This document shows, one piece after another, positions 49,731 to 58,787 of a stretch of DNA of 64,000 bases; positions within the stretch are counted from its first letter, which is position 1; the number at the start of each line of letters is the position of its first letter. The translations under genes were made by a program, and so were the position numbers. The DNA lies in the NCBI RefSeq assembly GCF_019468565.1, contig NZ_CP080521.1:9362001-9426000 (forward strand). The letters are read 5' to 3'. The notes beneath the pieces were generated by a model that ran no database searches, was not told the origin of the DNA, and saw only the letters and a list, made by a program, of their open reading frames with translations. This DNA is from Pseudonocardia sp. DSM 110487 (GTDB lineage: Bacteria; Actinomycetota; Actinomycetes; Mycobacteriales; Pseudonocardiaceae).

Positions 49731-50537
49731 TCATTGCGCGGCCTTGCCCAGTTCCACGGACCTGTCTCGCGCCGCCTCGATCGCCGCGATCAGAGCCGCC
49801 CGGACGCCGTGCCGCTCGAGCTCCCTGATGGCCGCGATCGTCGTGCCGGCGGGCGAGGTGACCGCCTCGCGCAGGATCACCGGGTGGTCGTGGGACTCGC
49901 GCAGCATCCTCGCGGCACCGAACGCCGACTGCACGATGAGGTCAGCCGCGACGGCACGGGGCAGGCCGAGCAGAATCCCCGCGTCGATCATCGCCTCGAC
50001 GAGGAAGAAGAAGTAGGCGGGCCCGGATCCGGACAGCGCCGTCACCGCGTCCTGCTGCGACTCGGGGACCCGTACAACCCGCCCGACCGAGGCGAGCATC
50101 TTCTCCACGGCGGTGAGCTGCTCGTCGGTGGCGTGCGTGCCCGGGGAGATCGCGCTCATCGCCTCCCCCACCAGCATGGGGGTGTTCGGCATCACCCGGA
50201 CGACGGGGGTGCCGGCCGGGAGGGCGCCCTCGAACAGCGCCGTCGGGAGGCCGGCGCAGAGCGACACCACGAGGGTGCCCGGACGCAGCACCGGCGCGAG
50301 CTCGGTGAGGACCGGCGCGATGTCCTGCGGCTTCACGGCGACCACGACCATGTCCGACCGCTCGGCCGCGGTCGCCACGTCGACAGCCTCGACCCCGAGC
50401 CGGGAGGTCAGCTCGGCTGACCGTTCCGGGTGCCGCTCGGTGAACACGAGGTCGTCGGCGGACCGGCCGCCGGCGAGCAGCCCCGCCAGCAGCGCCTCAC
50501 CGATCTTCCCCGCCCCGAGCACAGCGATCCGTGTCAT
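49731..50537 (-). CDS. proC: Pyrroline-5-carboxylate reductase (ProC)
   Basis: A 268-residue enzyme for the last step of proline synthesis. NADPH site IAVLGAGKIGEALLAGL, VVVAVKPQDI, VVRVMPNTPMLVGEAMSAI and the signature ALSGSGPAYFFFLVEAMIDAGILLGL..SAFGAARML..VTSPAGTTIAAI. ATG at 50537 is chosen on homology; the frame continues upstream into the thioesterase gene. Upstream thioesterase gene ends 25 nt before the start. Confidence 0.97.
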   Translation of the reverse strand: MTRIAVLGAGKIGEALLAGLLAGGRSADDLVFTERHPERSAELTSRLGVEAVDVATAAERSDMVVVAVKPQDIAPVLTELAPVLRPGTLVVSLCAGLPTALFEGALPAGTPVVRVMPNTPMLVGEAMSAISPGTHATDEQLTAVEKMLASVGRVVRVPESQQDAVTALSGSGPAYFFFLVEAMIDAGILLGLPRAVAADLIVQSAFGAARMLRESHDHPVILREAVTSPAGTTIAAIRELERHGVRAALIAAIEAARDRSVELGKAAQ

Positions 50538-50562
50538 GGGCGGAAACGGTAGTCGCAGGGTC

Positions 50563-51423
50563 TCAGGGCGCGAGTGGGGAGAGGGCCAGCTGGCGGGCCT
50601 GGCAGACCAGCCGGCCGGCCGAGTCGACGACCGTGACGTCCTCGTCGAACCAGTCGCCCGCCACCGCGCGCGTCCGCGCCTCGATCCGCAGCCAGCCCGG
50701 TGCGGGCCGCTCCCGCAGCAGCGCCGTGAGCTGCACGGTCGGCGCCCAACCGACGCGGCCGCCGAGGTTGAACACCGTGGGCGCCATGATGTCGCCCGAG
50801 AGCAGGGCGAACAGGACGTCGGTCGGCTCGCCGCGCGGCCGGGCCCAGCCGCGCAGCAGCGGCGGCGCCTTCTCACCCCTCGCGAAGGCGAACGTCGGGG
50901 TGTCATAGCGCAGCTCGCAGGCACCCGCGACGCCGAGGGCGACGCCCGAGTCCCGCGGATCGATCGCGTCCGGCGTCGGCTCGGCGGGCATCTCGGGCAG
51001 GTCGCTCCACCGCACGCCGTCGTCGGGCAGCCGGCCGGCCGTGACGGTCGCGGCGAGCACGAGCCGGCCGTCCTGGCGCATCCGGACCGCCACGACCGAC
51101 GCCGTGCGGCCGAGCTTCAGCAGCTCGGTGTCCAGCTCTACTGGGCCCGGGTCGGGTGCACGGAGGTAGTCGGCGGCGATGACGAGCGGGTCAGGGGCAG
51201 CACCCGGCCTCTCGGTATCGACGCGAGCCAGCCCGGCGCGGGCGAGCAGCACCATCAGCAGGCCGCCGTGCGCCTTCGTGCCGACCGTGAAGCGGGTGCC
51301 CAGCTCGGCGGCGAAGCGGCCGTCGCCGCGCGGGGTCAGACCGATCGCATCGCGGAACGGCCGGTCGGCGTCAGTGGTGGTGGCGGTTGGTCGCACGGAA
51401 CAGTGCGTATCACCGGCGTCCAT
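50563..51423 (-). CDS. Thioesterase-superfamily (double hotdog) protein
   Basis: A 286-residue protein with two hotdog-like halves. The first holds TPRGDGRFAAELGTRFTVGTKAHGGLLMVLLARAGL, the second WLRIEARTRAVAGDWFDEDVTVVDSAGRLVCQARQLAL. This matches TesB-like acyl-CoA thioesterases of mycobacteria (near Rv0499). The catalytic residues are not easy to assign. It is 26 nt after the isomerase-like gene. The acyl-CoA substrate is unknown. Confidence 0.85.
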   Translation of the reverse strand: MDAGDTHCSVRPTATTTDADRPFRDAIGLTPRGDGRFAAELGTRFTVGTKAHGGLLMVLLARAGLARVDTERPGAAPDPLVIAADYLRAPDPGPVELDTELLKLGRTASVVAVRMRQDGRLVLAATVTAGRLPDDGVRWSDLPEMPAEPTPDAIDPRDSGVALGVAGACELRYDTPTFAFARGEKAPPLLRGWARPRGEPTDVLFALLSGDIMAPTVFNLGGRVGWAPTVQLTALLRERPAPGWLRIEARTRAVAGDWFDEDVTVVDSAGRLVCQARQLALSPLAP

Positions 51424-51449
51424 CGCCGCGCGCGCCGATGTGATCGGCG

Positions 51450-52280
51450 CTACTGGACGGGAACCGCGGCCGGCCGGGCCGTTGGCTGTAGGTGCAGGCG
51501 GGCGAACAGCAGCGACTCGGCGAGCAACGCCGCGCGTTCCGACCGGGTGCGGCAGCGCCGCGTGCTGACCTCGATGACGACCACACCGTCGAACCAGGAC
51601 CCGGTGAGGCGCTCGCAGACCTCGGCGCACGGCTGACCGCCGCGTCCCGGCACGCGGTGTTCGTCGCGCGGGGAACCGCTGCCGTCGGCGAGGTGGACGT
51701 GGGTGAGCGCCGTTCCCATCCGATCCAGCAGGGCGAGCGCGTCGATGCCTGCGGCCGCGGTGTGGGAGAGGTCGAGCGTGTAGTGGGCGTGGCCGACCTC
51801 GGTGGGGTCGAACCCGGGTGTGTAGGGCACGGTGCGCACCCCGGACCGCGTGATCGGGTACATGTTCTCCACGGCGAGCGCGACCCCGGCGTGCTCGCCC
51901 GCTCGCGCGACCTCGTCCGAGAACTGCGCGGCGTACCGACGCTGCCAGCGGAACGGCGGGTGCAGCACGACGGTGCGGCAGCCGAGCGTGGCCGCTGCCG
52001 CCACCGAGCGCCGGATCCGGCCGATCGGGTCGGCGGTCCACACCCGCTGCGTGACGGCCAGGCAGGGCGCGTGGACCGCCAGCACCGGTATCCCGAAGCG
52101 GTCGGCCAGCCGGGCGACCGCGGAGATGTCCTGGCTGATCGGGTCGATCCAGACCATCAGCTCGACGCCGTCGTACCCGAGCTCGGCGGCGAGCTCGAAC
52201 GCCACCCGGGCCGACTCGGGGTAGACCGATGCGGTGGAAAGCGCAACCGGCGGGGCCGGCGGCAGCCCGGGCGGCGGCAT
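51450..52280 (-). CDS. Sugar phosphate isomerase/epimerase-like TIM-barrel protein
   Basis: A 276-residue AP-endonuclease-2/xylose-isomerase-like TIM barrel. Conserved metal-site residues fit ELGYDGVELMVW, VLAVHAPCLA, CRTVVLHPPFRWQRRY, VALAVENMYP, YTLDLSHTAAAG, VHLADGSGSPRDEH. It has metal ligands Glu, Asp, His, as in the family, but no assigned substrate. It corresponds in position to Rv0498, and sits 6 nt from the membrane protein gene upstream. Confidence 0.88.
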   Translation of the reverse strand: MPPPGLPPAPPVALSTASVYPESARVAFELAAELGYDGVELMVWIDPISQDISAVARLADRFGIPVLAVHAPCLAVTQRVWTADPIGRIRRSVAAAATLGCRTVVLHPPFRWQRRYAAQFSDEVARAGEHAGVALAVENMYPITRSGVRTVPYTPGFDPTEVGHAHYTLDLSHTAAAGIDALALLDRMGTALTHVHLADGSGSPRDEHRVPGRGGQPCAEVCERLTGSWFDGVVVIEVSTRRCRTRSERAALLAESLLFARLHLQPTARPAAVPVQ

Positions 52281-52286
52281 CTCAGA

Positions 52287-53969
52287 TCATCTCCCGAGCA
52301 ACACGAGGATGGCCGGGGAGACGGTGAGGAGCAGGCCGACGAGCACGGCGAACAGCGTGGTGCGCAGATCGCTGCTGCGCAGCAGCGCCCGCACCACCAC
52401 GACGAGACCGACGGTGACGAGCACCGCAGCCGCCAGGCCGACCACCGGCAGATCGCGCCACAGGAAGCGGAATCCGACCCACAGCGCGGCGCCGCCGATC
52501 GCACCCGCGATCCACTGCGCGATCACGGCGGCCCACGCCGGGCCACCGGCGGCCGCCTGCTCCTTCTCCTCCGTCTGGACGGAGCGGCGCCGGACCGGCG
52601 CATCGTCGTCGCCGTCGCCGGGGGCGAAGATGCCGGTCGGCTCCTCACTCACACCATCGCGGTCGAGCCCCGCCGGGTAGTCGGCGCGGTAGTAGTCGTC
52701 GTCCTCGTCGCCCTCGTCGTCGAACGACACCGGCGCCGAAGCCTGGGTGGGCGGTCCGCCGTCGTCGCCGCGGCGCCTGCCCTCGGTGCGGTTGCGCTGC
52801 CATGGCTCCGCCCCGGCAGGCGGGGCACCGGTCATCGTGGGCGGCCCGTCGTCCGGCTCCAGCTCGTCGTCCGGCTCGGGCGGCCGACGCCTGCCCTGCG
52901 TGCGGGCCTGGTGCCACGTCTCCGCACCGACCGGTGGGGCACCGACCATCGTGGAGGGGCCGGCGTCGTCGTCATCGTCCGGCTCCGGCTCGGGACGCCT
53001 GCGCTGCTGCTGGATCCGGCTGGTGGCGGCCGGATCGGCAGACCTGCCGCCGCCATGGACGTGCGGCATCTGCTCGGTGGGGATCTGCTCGTCGAGCGCC
53101 CGGCCAGGGGCGACCGCTGGCTCCGGCGCCTCCCACGACGGCCTCCCGAGTGAGCGCAGGTCACGGGCCCGGGGCGCGCGACCGTTCGGCTCGGGTTCGG
53201 CGCCACGGGGATCCCGTGCGGGCGCTTCCCGCTCCCGCGGCCTGCGTGGCGGCTCGTCCTGGGCCTCCCAGGCCGGGGCCGGATCACGCGACTCCCACGG
53301 CGGCGTCTCCCGTTCGTCGGCCGCCCGTCGGGCACGTCGCGGTGGCGCCTCCCGGGGCTCCGGCTCGGCGTAGCGAGGCTCCGGCTCGGCGTAGCGGGAC
53401 TCCCGCACCGGCGCGGCGTCCCACTGGTCCTGCGCGGGGCGTGCCTCCCGGCCCGGCGCCTCCCGGCGGCCGTTGTCCCACCGATCCTGGTCGTCCCACT
53501 GCCCGGCGTCCCACCGCTCGGACGCCCAGTCGTCGGCTCCCGGCTCGTCCGCGCCCCACGGATCGGCAGGCCGCTGCTCGGTGGGCCGCCGCTCCGGCGC
53601 CCTGCGCTCGGGCGCGCGCTGCTCGGGCGCGCGCTGCTCGGGCGCGCGCTGCTCGGCGGGCCAGTCGGCATCGCCACCCGCGCGGCGGCGGCCGCCTGGC
53701 TCCCGCTGAACCGGCGGGGGCGGCGGTGGCGGCTGCGGGGGTAGCGGTGGGGGTGGGAGCGCAGCCTCCGGAGCGGCCCTGCGCGGCTCCCGGGGTGGCT
53801 CGGATCGCCAGTCCGACGGATCGGCGGCGGGGGCGGCGTAGGCCTCCTCGTCCGGCTCGTCGGGTTCGCGGCGGCGCCGCCGACGACCGCCGGACACATT
53901 GCCGTCGCCGTGCGCGGCGAGCAGCTCGGCGACTGTGCGCTGGCGTGGGTGGTCGGTCTCGGAGCTCAT
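52287..53969 (-). CDS. Large disordered membrane protein (Rv0497-like)
   Basis: A 560-residue protein. About 460 residues are highly charged and Pro/Arg/Glu/Asp-rich with short repeats (APEQRAPEQRAPERRAPERR; YAEPEPR; DDGPPTMTGAPPAGAE). The last 90 residues hold four transmembrane helices (AVIAQWIAGAIGGAALWVGF to SPAILVLL). The N-terminal TVAELLAAHG and -10 Ser/Thr/Asp motif resemble Rv0497. It is probably a scaffolding or cell-envelope protein of unknown role. It overlaps the Ppx/GppA gene by 4 nt. Confidence 0.86.
   Translation of the reverse strand: MSSETDHPRQRTVAELLAAHGDGNVSGGRRRRRREPDEPDEEAYAAPAADPSDWRSEPPREPRRAAPEAALPPPPLPPQPPPPPPPVQREPGGRRRAGGDADWPAEQRAPEQRAPEQRAPERRAPERRPTEQRPADPWGADEPGADDWASERWDAGQWDDQDRWDNGRREAPGREARPAQDQWDAAPVRESRYAEPEPRYAEPEPREAPPRRARRAADERETPPWESRDPAPAWEAQDEPPRRPREREAPARDPRGAEPEPNGRAPRARDLRSLGRPSWEAPEPAVAPGRALDEQIPTEQMPHVHGGGRSADPAATSRIQQQRRRPEPEPDDDDDAGPSTMVGAPPVGAETWHQARTQGRRRPPEPDDELEPDDGPPTMTGAPPAGAEPWQRNRTEGRRRGDDGGPPTQASAPVSFDDEGDEDDDYYRADYPAGLDRDGVSEEPTGIFAPGDGDDDAPVRRRSVQTEEKEQAAAGGPAWAAVIAQWIAGAIGGAALWVGFRFLWRDLPVVGLAAAVLVTVGLVVVVRALLRSSDLRTTLFAVLVGLLLTVSPAILVLLGR
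53605..53655. repeat. 15-bp tandem coding repeat (EQRAP/ERRAP)
   Basis: The unit GGCGCGCGCTGCTCG recurs in tandem, exact in three adjacent copies with degenerate ones on both sides. It encodes EQRAP or ERRAP units on the minus strand within the disordered protein. Such units can slip, giving length variation between strains. Confidence 0.8.
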
Positions 53970-54976
53970 CCAGTACACCGTGCCTCGTACGTCGTCAAGC
54001 GTCCAAGCCGTTCGGGCGCGTCCTGCGCCGAGCGGTCGATCTGGGCCGTCCCATCGAGCGTGTCGAGCCTCCTGAGGATCACTCCTTCGCGCAACGCCCA
54101 CGGGCAGATCTCGAGCCGCGGCACGCGCAGTGCCCGCATCGCGGCCTCCGCGACGAGCGCACCGGCGGCGAGCTGGGGTGCCCGGCTCGGGCTGACCCCC
54201 TCCAGCTCAGCAAGATCACCCGACGACATGCGGGTGACGAACGCGCACAGCTGCCGGAGGCCGACGTCGGTGAGCGTGCGCCGCACGCGGGGCCCGGCAC
54301 CGGACGGCGCGGCTCCGGCGAGGCGGGCGAGGGAGCGGAACGTCTTCGAGGTGCCCACCGCGAGGTCCGGTGAGCTCGCCCGCCGGAACTGCACGGCCAC
54401 CGGCGCCAGCTGGGCGTCGAGGTGCTCGCGCAACGCCTCGATCTCGGTGCGCCCCGGCGGGTCGCCGCGGAAGAACTCGCGGGTGAGCCGCGCCGCACCG
54501 AGCGGCAGCGATGCCGCGACGGTCGGTTGCTCGTCGATGCCCGCGGCCAGCTCGAGGGAGCCGCCGCCGATGTCGAGCACGAGCAGCTGCCCTGCCGACC
54601 ACCCGTACCAGCGGCGCACGGCGAGGAAGGTGTACCGCGCCTCGTCCTCGCCGGGCAGCACCTCCAGCCCGACGCCCGTCCGGCTCCGCACGTGCTCCAG
54701 CACCGCGGCCGAGTTGGTGGCATCGCGCAACGCCGACGTGGCGAACGCGAGCAGATCGTCGCACCCAGCCGACGCGGCGACCGCACCACCCCGTTCGACG
54801 GCCCTGACGAGGGCATCGGACCCGGCCGCGGTGAGCGCGCCCGTGTCGTCGAGGTGCTCGGTGAGGCGCAACGCTGTCTTGTCCGACATCATCGGCGTGG
54901 GGTGGGCACCCCGATGCGCGTCCACCACGAGGAGGTGGACGGTGTTGGAACCGACGTCGAGCACACCGAGGCGCAC
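53966..54976 (-). CDS. Ppx/GppA-family phosphatase
   Basis: A 336-residue ASKHA-fold protein with GVLDVGSNTVHLLVVDAH, SDKTALRL, ATSALRDATNS, GEDEARYTFLAVR and LDIGGGSLELAAG. It corresponds to Rv0496-type exopolyphosphatase/pppGpp phosphohydrolase. It is single-domain and shorter than E. coli Ppx or GppA. Located 4 nt overlapping the membrane protein gene. Links phosphate (polyP, pppGpp) to the adjacent SenX3-RegX3 system by position. Confidence 0.93.
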   Translation of the reverse strand: MRLGVLDVGSNTVHLLVVDAHRGAHPTPMMSDKTALRLTEHLDDTGALTAAGSDALVRAVERGGAVAASAGCDDLLAFATSALRDATNSAAVLEHVRSRTGVGLEVLPGEDEARYTFLAVRRWYGWSAGQLLVLDIGGGSLELAAGIDEQPTVAASLPLGAARLTREFFRGDPPGRTEIEALREHLDAQLAPVAVQFRRASSPDLAVGTSKTFRSLARLAGAAPSGAGPRVRRTLTDVGLRQLCAFVTRMSSGDLAELEGVSPSRAPQLAAGALVAEAAMRALRVPRLEICPWALREGVILRRLDTLDGTAQIDRSAQDAPERLGRLTTYEARCTG

Positions 54977-55154
54977 GGACCCAGGCTACTGCGCGGACGT
55001 GACGCTCCCGTGACCTAGCCGGTCCTAGCCCGCAACGCAACCACTCTGACCTGCATCGATGCGTATGTTGTCCACATCCCCACAAAGTTGTCCACAGGTG
55101 ATGGTTACGCCGCATGGACGGGCATATCGGACGTGTCGCGGGCACTCTGGAGAC

Positions 55155-55334
55155 ATGCGCTTCCATCTCCGCAAGTCGTTGCGGCTCGGCCCGCTCCGCA
55201 TCCACCTCACCGAGCGCGGGTTCAGTTCCTGGGGTTTGCAGCTCGGGCGGTGGACCTGGAACGCACGCACCCGCCGGCACACCATCGACACGCCCGGCCC
55301 CGGTTACCTGAGGTCCCGGGGCCGGCGTCGCTAG
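55155..55334 (+). CDS. DUF4236-like small protein
   Basis: A 59-residue basic protein: MRFHLRKSLRLGPLRIHLT then ERGFSSWGLQLGRWTWNA and TPGPGYLRS. This fits the DUF4236 family, common in actinobacteria beside signalling genes; function is unknown. GGAG lies 5 nt before ATG 55155. Oriented against regX3 (stops 10 nt apart). Confidence 0.8.
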   Translation: MRFHLRKSLRLGPLRIHLTERGFSSWGLQLGRWTWNARTRRHTIDTPGPGYLRSRGRRR

Positions 55335-55344
55335 CGATCTCCGG

Positions 55345-56034
55345 CTACGCCTCGAACTTGTAGCCCAGCCCGCGCACGGTCACCAGGTGGCGCGGGGCGG
55401 ACGGGTCGGCCTCGACCTTCGAGCGCAGCCGCTTGACGTGCACGTCGAGGGTCTTGGTGTCGCCGACGTAGTCGGCACCCCACACGCGGTCGATCAGCTG
55501 CCCGCGGGTGAGCACGCGGCCGACGTTGCGCAGGAGGTATTCGAGGAGGTCGAACTCCTTCAGCGGCAGCGCCACGTCCGTGCCGTTCACCGACACCACG
55601 TGCCGCTCGACGTCCATCCGCACGGGGCCCGCCTCCAGCACGCCGGGCTGGCCGTCGGCCTCAGCGCCCGCCTCGCCGCCACGGCGCAGCACCGCGCGGA
55701 CGCGCGCGATCAGCTCGCGGGCCGAGTACGGCTTCGTCACGTAGTCGTCGGCGCCCAGCTCGAGGCCGACGACCTTGTCGATCTCGCTGTCCCGAGCCGT
55801 CACCATGATCACCGGGACGGCGGAGCGGGTGCGCAGCGCCTTGCAGACATCGGTGCCGCTCATCCCGGGGAGCATGAGGTCGAGCAGCACGATGTCGGCG
55901 CCGTTGCGGTCGAACTCCTCGAGCGCGTCCTGCCCCGTGGCAGCGACGGCCGTGGTGAAGCCTTCCTTGCGGAGCAGGAACGCGAGCGGATCGGCGAAGG
56001 ACTCCTCGTCCTCGACGATGAGCACCCTTGTCAT
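55345..56034 (-). CDS. regX3: Response regulator RegX3 (OmpR/PhoB family)
   Basis: A 229-residue two-component regulator. Receiver: DEE near residue 9 (VEDEESFADPL), phospho-acceptor Asp in IVLLDLMLPGMSG, T in MVTARDSE, K in VTKPYSARELIARV. C-terminal winged helix VALPLKEFDLLEYLLRNVGRVLTRGQLIDRVWGADYVGDTKTLDVHVKRLRSKVE. It is the phosphate-starvation regulator (RegX3/PhoP). ATG at 56034 follows homology. It follows senX3 by 13 nt. Confidence 0.97.
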   Translation of the reverse strand: MTRVLIVEDEESFADPLAFLLRKEGFTTAVAATGQDALEEFDRNGADIVLLDLMLPGMSGTDVCKALRTRSAVPVIMVTARDSEIDKVVGLELGADDYVTKPYSARELIARVRAVLRRGGEAGAEADGQPGVLEAGPVRMDVERHVVSVNGTDVALPLKEFDLLEYLLRNVGRVLTRGQLIDRVWGADYVGDTKTLDVHVKRLRSKVEADPSAPRHLVTVRGLGYKFEA

Positions 56035-56047
56035 GGATCTCCTCACC

Positions 56048-57268
56048 TCACCCGACGCGGTCGGGCACATCGGCAGGCCGGCTCTTGGGGTCGGCCGTCC
56101 CGTGGTCGGACAGTGCGGCGGACGCGGGCACCGCGGGCTCCGTGCCCGGCTCGTCGTGCACGGGCAGCCGCATCGTGAACGTCGAACCGGTGCCCGGGCT
56201 GCTCCACAACCGCACCTCGCCGCCGTGGTTGGCGAGCACGTGCTTGACGATCGCCAGGCCGAGGCCGGTGCCGCCGGTGGCGCGCGAGCGTGCCGGGTCG
56301 ACGCGGAAAAAGCGTTCGAACACCCGCTTCTGGTGCTCGGCCGCGATGCCGATACCGCGGTCGGTGACGGCGATCTCGACCCACTTCCCGCACCGCCTGC
56401 GGGACACGGACACCGCCGAGTCGGGGGGCGAGTACGCGATGGCGTTCTCGACGAGGTTGGACAGGGCGGTGACCAGCAGCGTCAGATCGCCGTCGACCTC
56501 GAGCCCGGTCGGCCGGTCGACGATGATCTCGATTTCTGCCGCCTCGGCCGACAGCCGCGAGCGGGCCAGCGCCTCCTGCACGACCTCGTCGACGTCCACG
56601 ACCTGCAGCTCCGGCAGCCGCTCCGCGCCGGTGAGCCGGGACAGGGCGATCAGCTCGGTGACGAGGTTGCCCAGCCGGTTGGCCTCGTTGAGGATCTTCG
56701 TACCGAACCGGCGTACCTCGGCCGGGTCGTCCGACGCGTCGAGCACGGCTTCGGCGAGCAGCCCCATGGCACCCACGGGGGTCTTCAGCTCGTGGCTGAC
56801 GTTCGCCACGAAGTCGCGCCGGGTGGCCTCGAGCCGCACCGCCTCGGACGTGTCGGCCGCCTCGACCATGCTGTATCCGTCGCCGAGGGGGCGTACGTGG
56901 GCCAACACGGCCGCTGGTTGGCGGCCGCGGTGGTCGAGCGGGGAGAGGTCGACGTCCACCGTGGTGCCCGCGCGGAGCACCTGCTGGCTCGCCGTGGCGG
57001 CGCGCGCGTCGGGGAGGCCGCCCCGCACCACGCCGAGATCGGCGGCGCGCGGGTTGTGCAGCACGACGTCACCGCCGCGGTCGAGCACGGCGAGACCCTC
57101 GTCGGTGGATCGGAACACCCGTTCCAGCAGGTCGGCCACGGTCGGGTCGGGCACTGGCGCGGCGGGTGCCGGGATGGGCTCCTCGCGCCGGCGCCCCCAA
57201 CGGAGCCCGAGCACGAGGCCGAGTACGAGCGCACCGGCCGCGATCGCCACGCAGAGCAGCGCGTCCAC
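56048..57268 (-). CDS. senX3: Sensor histidine kinase SenX3
   Basis: A 406-residue kinase. One N-terminal transmembrane helix (MDALLCVAIAAGALVLGLVLGLRWG), PAS-like domain (about 45-150), HisKA with H-box VANVSHELKTPVGAMGLLAEAV and HATPase with NLVENAIAYS, DRGIGIAAEHQKRVFERFFRV, GGTGLGLAIVKHV. Partner of RegX3 in phosphate sensing via the Pst system and PhoU, as known in mycobacteria. Only one transmembrane helix, unlike Mtb with two, so sensing is likely intracellular. First gene of the operon. Confidence 0.97.
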   Translation of the reverse strand: MDALLCVAIAAGALVLGLVLGLRWGRRREEPIPAPAAPVPDPTVADLLERVFRSTDEGLAVLDRGGDVVLHNPRAADLGVVRGGLPDARAATASQQVLRAGTTVDVDLSPLDHRGRQPAAVLAHVRPLGDGYSMVEAADTSEAVRLEATRRDFVANVSHELKTPVGAMGLLAEAVLDASDDPAEVRRFGTKILNEANRLGNLVTELIALSRLTGAERLPELQVVDVDEVVQEALARSRLSAEAAEIEIIVDRPTGLEVDGDLTLLVTALSNLVENAIAYSPPDSAVSVSRRRCGKWVEIAVTDRGIGIAAEHQKRVFERFFRVDPARSRATGGTGLGLAIVKHVLANHGGEVRLWSSPGTGSTFTMRLPVHDEPGTEPAVPASAALSDHGTADPKSRPADVPDRVG

Positions 57269-57362
57269 GAGCGCATGGTAGGCGGGCCCACCACCGATCA
57301 GGCCAGTTCAAGAGGCCCGTCGTGACGCGCCTGACGTCGCGAAACGGCTAAATTCCCCCGCC

Positions 57363-57384
57363 GTTCACGCTTCGTTCACTCTGA
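57363..57384 (-). promoter_or_regulatory. PHO-box-like direct repeat upstream of senX3
   Basis: GTTCAC occurs at 57363-57368 and 57374-57379, exactly 11 bp apart, the spacing of PhoP direct repeats (GTTCACC units in Streptomyces). It lies about 95 bp before senX3. This supports autoregulation by RegX3. The gpmA gene ends at 57391. Confidence 0.6.
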
Positions 57385-57390
57385 CGGGTG

Positions 57391-58125
57391 TCAGCGACCC
57401 TGCGCCGCTACCGCCGCGGCGGCGGCGACCGCGGCTTCGGGGTCGAGGTACTCGCCGCCCGGCACCGTCGGACGCAGCTCGTCGTCCAGCTCGTAGCGCA
57501 ACGGGATGCCGGTCGGGATGTTGAGGCCGACGATGGCCTCGTCGGAGATCCCGTCGAGGTGCTTCACCAGCGCCCGCAGCGAGTTGCCGTGCGCGGCGAG
57601 CAGCACGACCTTCCCGGCGCGCAGGTCCGGCACGACCGCGGACTCCCAGTACGGAAGGAACCGCTTGACGACGTCGGCGAGGCACTCCGTGCGCGGCACC
57701 TCACCGGCGGCGTAGCGGGGGTCGCCCTCCTGGTCGAACTCGGATCCCGCGTCGATGGGCGGCGGCGGCACGTCGTACGAGCGGCGCCACTCCATGAACT
57801 GCGCCTCGCCGAACTGCTCGAGCGTCTGCTTCTTGTCCTTGCCCTGCAGCGCGCCGTAGTGCCGCTCGTTGAGGCGCCAGTCGCGCCGCACGGGGATCCA
57901 GTGCCGGTCGGCCGCGTCGAGGGCGATGTTCGCGGTGGAGATCGCGCGCCGGAGCAGCGACGTGTGCACGACGTCGGGCAGCAGTCCGGTGTCGCGCATC
58001 AGCTCGCCGCCGCGACGGGCCTCCCGCTCCCCGGTCTCGGACAGCGGCACGTCCACCCACCCGGTGAACAGGTTCTCCGCGTTCCACACGCTCTGCCCGT
58101 GCCGCAGCAGCACCAGTGTTCCCAT
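57391..58125 (-). CDS. gpmA: 2,3-bisphosphoglycerate-dependent phosphoglycerate mutase
   Basis: A 244-residue glycolytic enzyme interconverting 3- and 2-phosphoglycerate. Motif LVLLRHGQSVWNAENLFTGWVDVPL with phospho-His, HTSLLRRAISTANIAL, RRDWRLNERHYGALQGKDK and LLAAHGNSLRALVKHL. Full length for the family. Located next to senX3-regX3 as in M. tuberculosis (gpm1, Rv0489). Ends with an Ala-rich tail. Confidence 0.97.
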   Translation of the reverse strand: MGTLVLLRHGQSVWNAENLFTGWVDVPLSETGEREARRGGELMRDTGLLPDVVHTSLLRRAISTANIALDAADRHWIPVRRDWRLNERHYGALQGKDKKQTLEQFGEAQFMEWRRSYDVPPPPIDAGSEFDQEGDPRYAAGEVPRTECLADVVKRFLPYWESAVVPDLRAGKVVLLAAHGNSLRALVKHLDGISDEAIVGLNIPTGIPLRYELDDELRPTVPGGEYLDPEAAVAAAAAVAAQGR

Positions 58126-58156
58126 ACCCGCAACTCTGCCAGGCGCGCGGTACCTG

Positions 58157-58759
58157 TCAGGTGACCACCGTCAGGCTGCGCAGTGATGTCTCGAACACGC
58201 CCGCGTAGCCGTCCCACGTGTCGGCGAGCGCCGTGCCGGTGACGACGACGGTCTCGGTCCCGCCGTGGAGGGCCAGCACCTGGACGTTGCGCATCGCGAG
58301 ACCGGTGTCGGGGTCCTGGTAGGTGCCTCCGATCAGGTGCGCGGGCGAGCCGTCGGGCAGGGTGACGGCCTCGTCGGCGGTGGGCACGTAACCCGCGAGC
58401 GCGCGGACCTCCTGTCGCGCGCCGGTGACGATGCCGGGCAGATCGGTGTGCGCGGGTACGACGATCACGTTGATGTTGGCCCGGAACCGCCCGCCGGTCG
58501 ACTCCGACACCTGCGGATCGGAGAAGACCACCGCGGTGCCCTCCGTTCCGCTCGGGTCCACCGTCCAGCCCGGCGGCGGGACGAGGTCGAAGCGGCTCAG
58601 TGCGTCGTGGAACGCGGCTCCGGGCGGTCGCGGGGACGGGGACGGGCGGGCGACCGCCGCTGGGTCGGCTGCCGGCGCGCCGGGCACCGCGACGGTGCAC
58701 CCGGCCGCGCTCATCGCACCCACCAGTGCGGCCGCGATGCCGATCGCCCGGATCCCCAT
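58157..58759 (-). CDS. LpqN/LpqT-like secreted lipoprotein
   Basis: A 200-residue lipoprotein. It has a signal (MGIRAIGIAAALVGAMSAAGC, lipobox SAAGC). The mature part is a beta-rich fold (VPPPGWTVDPSGTEGTAVVFSD, FRANINVIVVPAHTDL, VQVLALHGGTETVVVTGTA) as in mycobacterial LpqN/LpqT/Mtb TlpA-unrelated lipoproteins of Lipoprotein_LpqN family. A perfect AGGAGG site is upstream. Function unknown. Not clearly part of the gpmA unit, though 31 nt from it. Confidence 0.87.
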   Translation of the reverse strand: MGIRAIGIAAALVGAMSAAGCTVAVPGAPAADPAAVARPSPSPRPPGAAFHDALSRFDLVPPPGWTVDPSGTEGTAVVFSDPQVSESTGGRFRANINVIVVPAHTDLPGIVTGARQEVRALAGYVPTADEAVTLPDGSPAHLIGGTYQDPDTGLAMRNVQVLALHGGTETVVVTGTALADTWDGYAGVFETSLRSLTVVT

Positions 58760-58787
58760 GCCGCCTCCTTCGAGGGGCTCGACCGGG

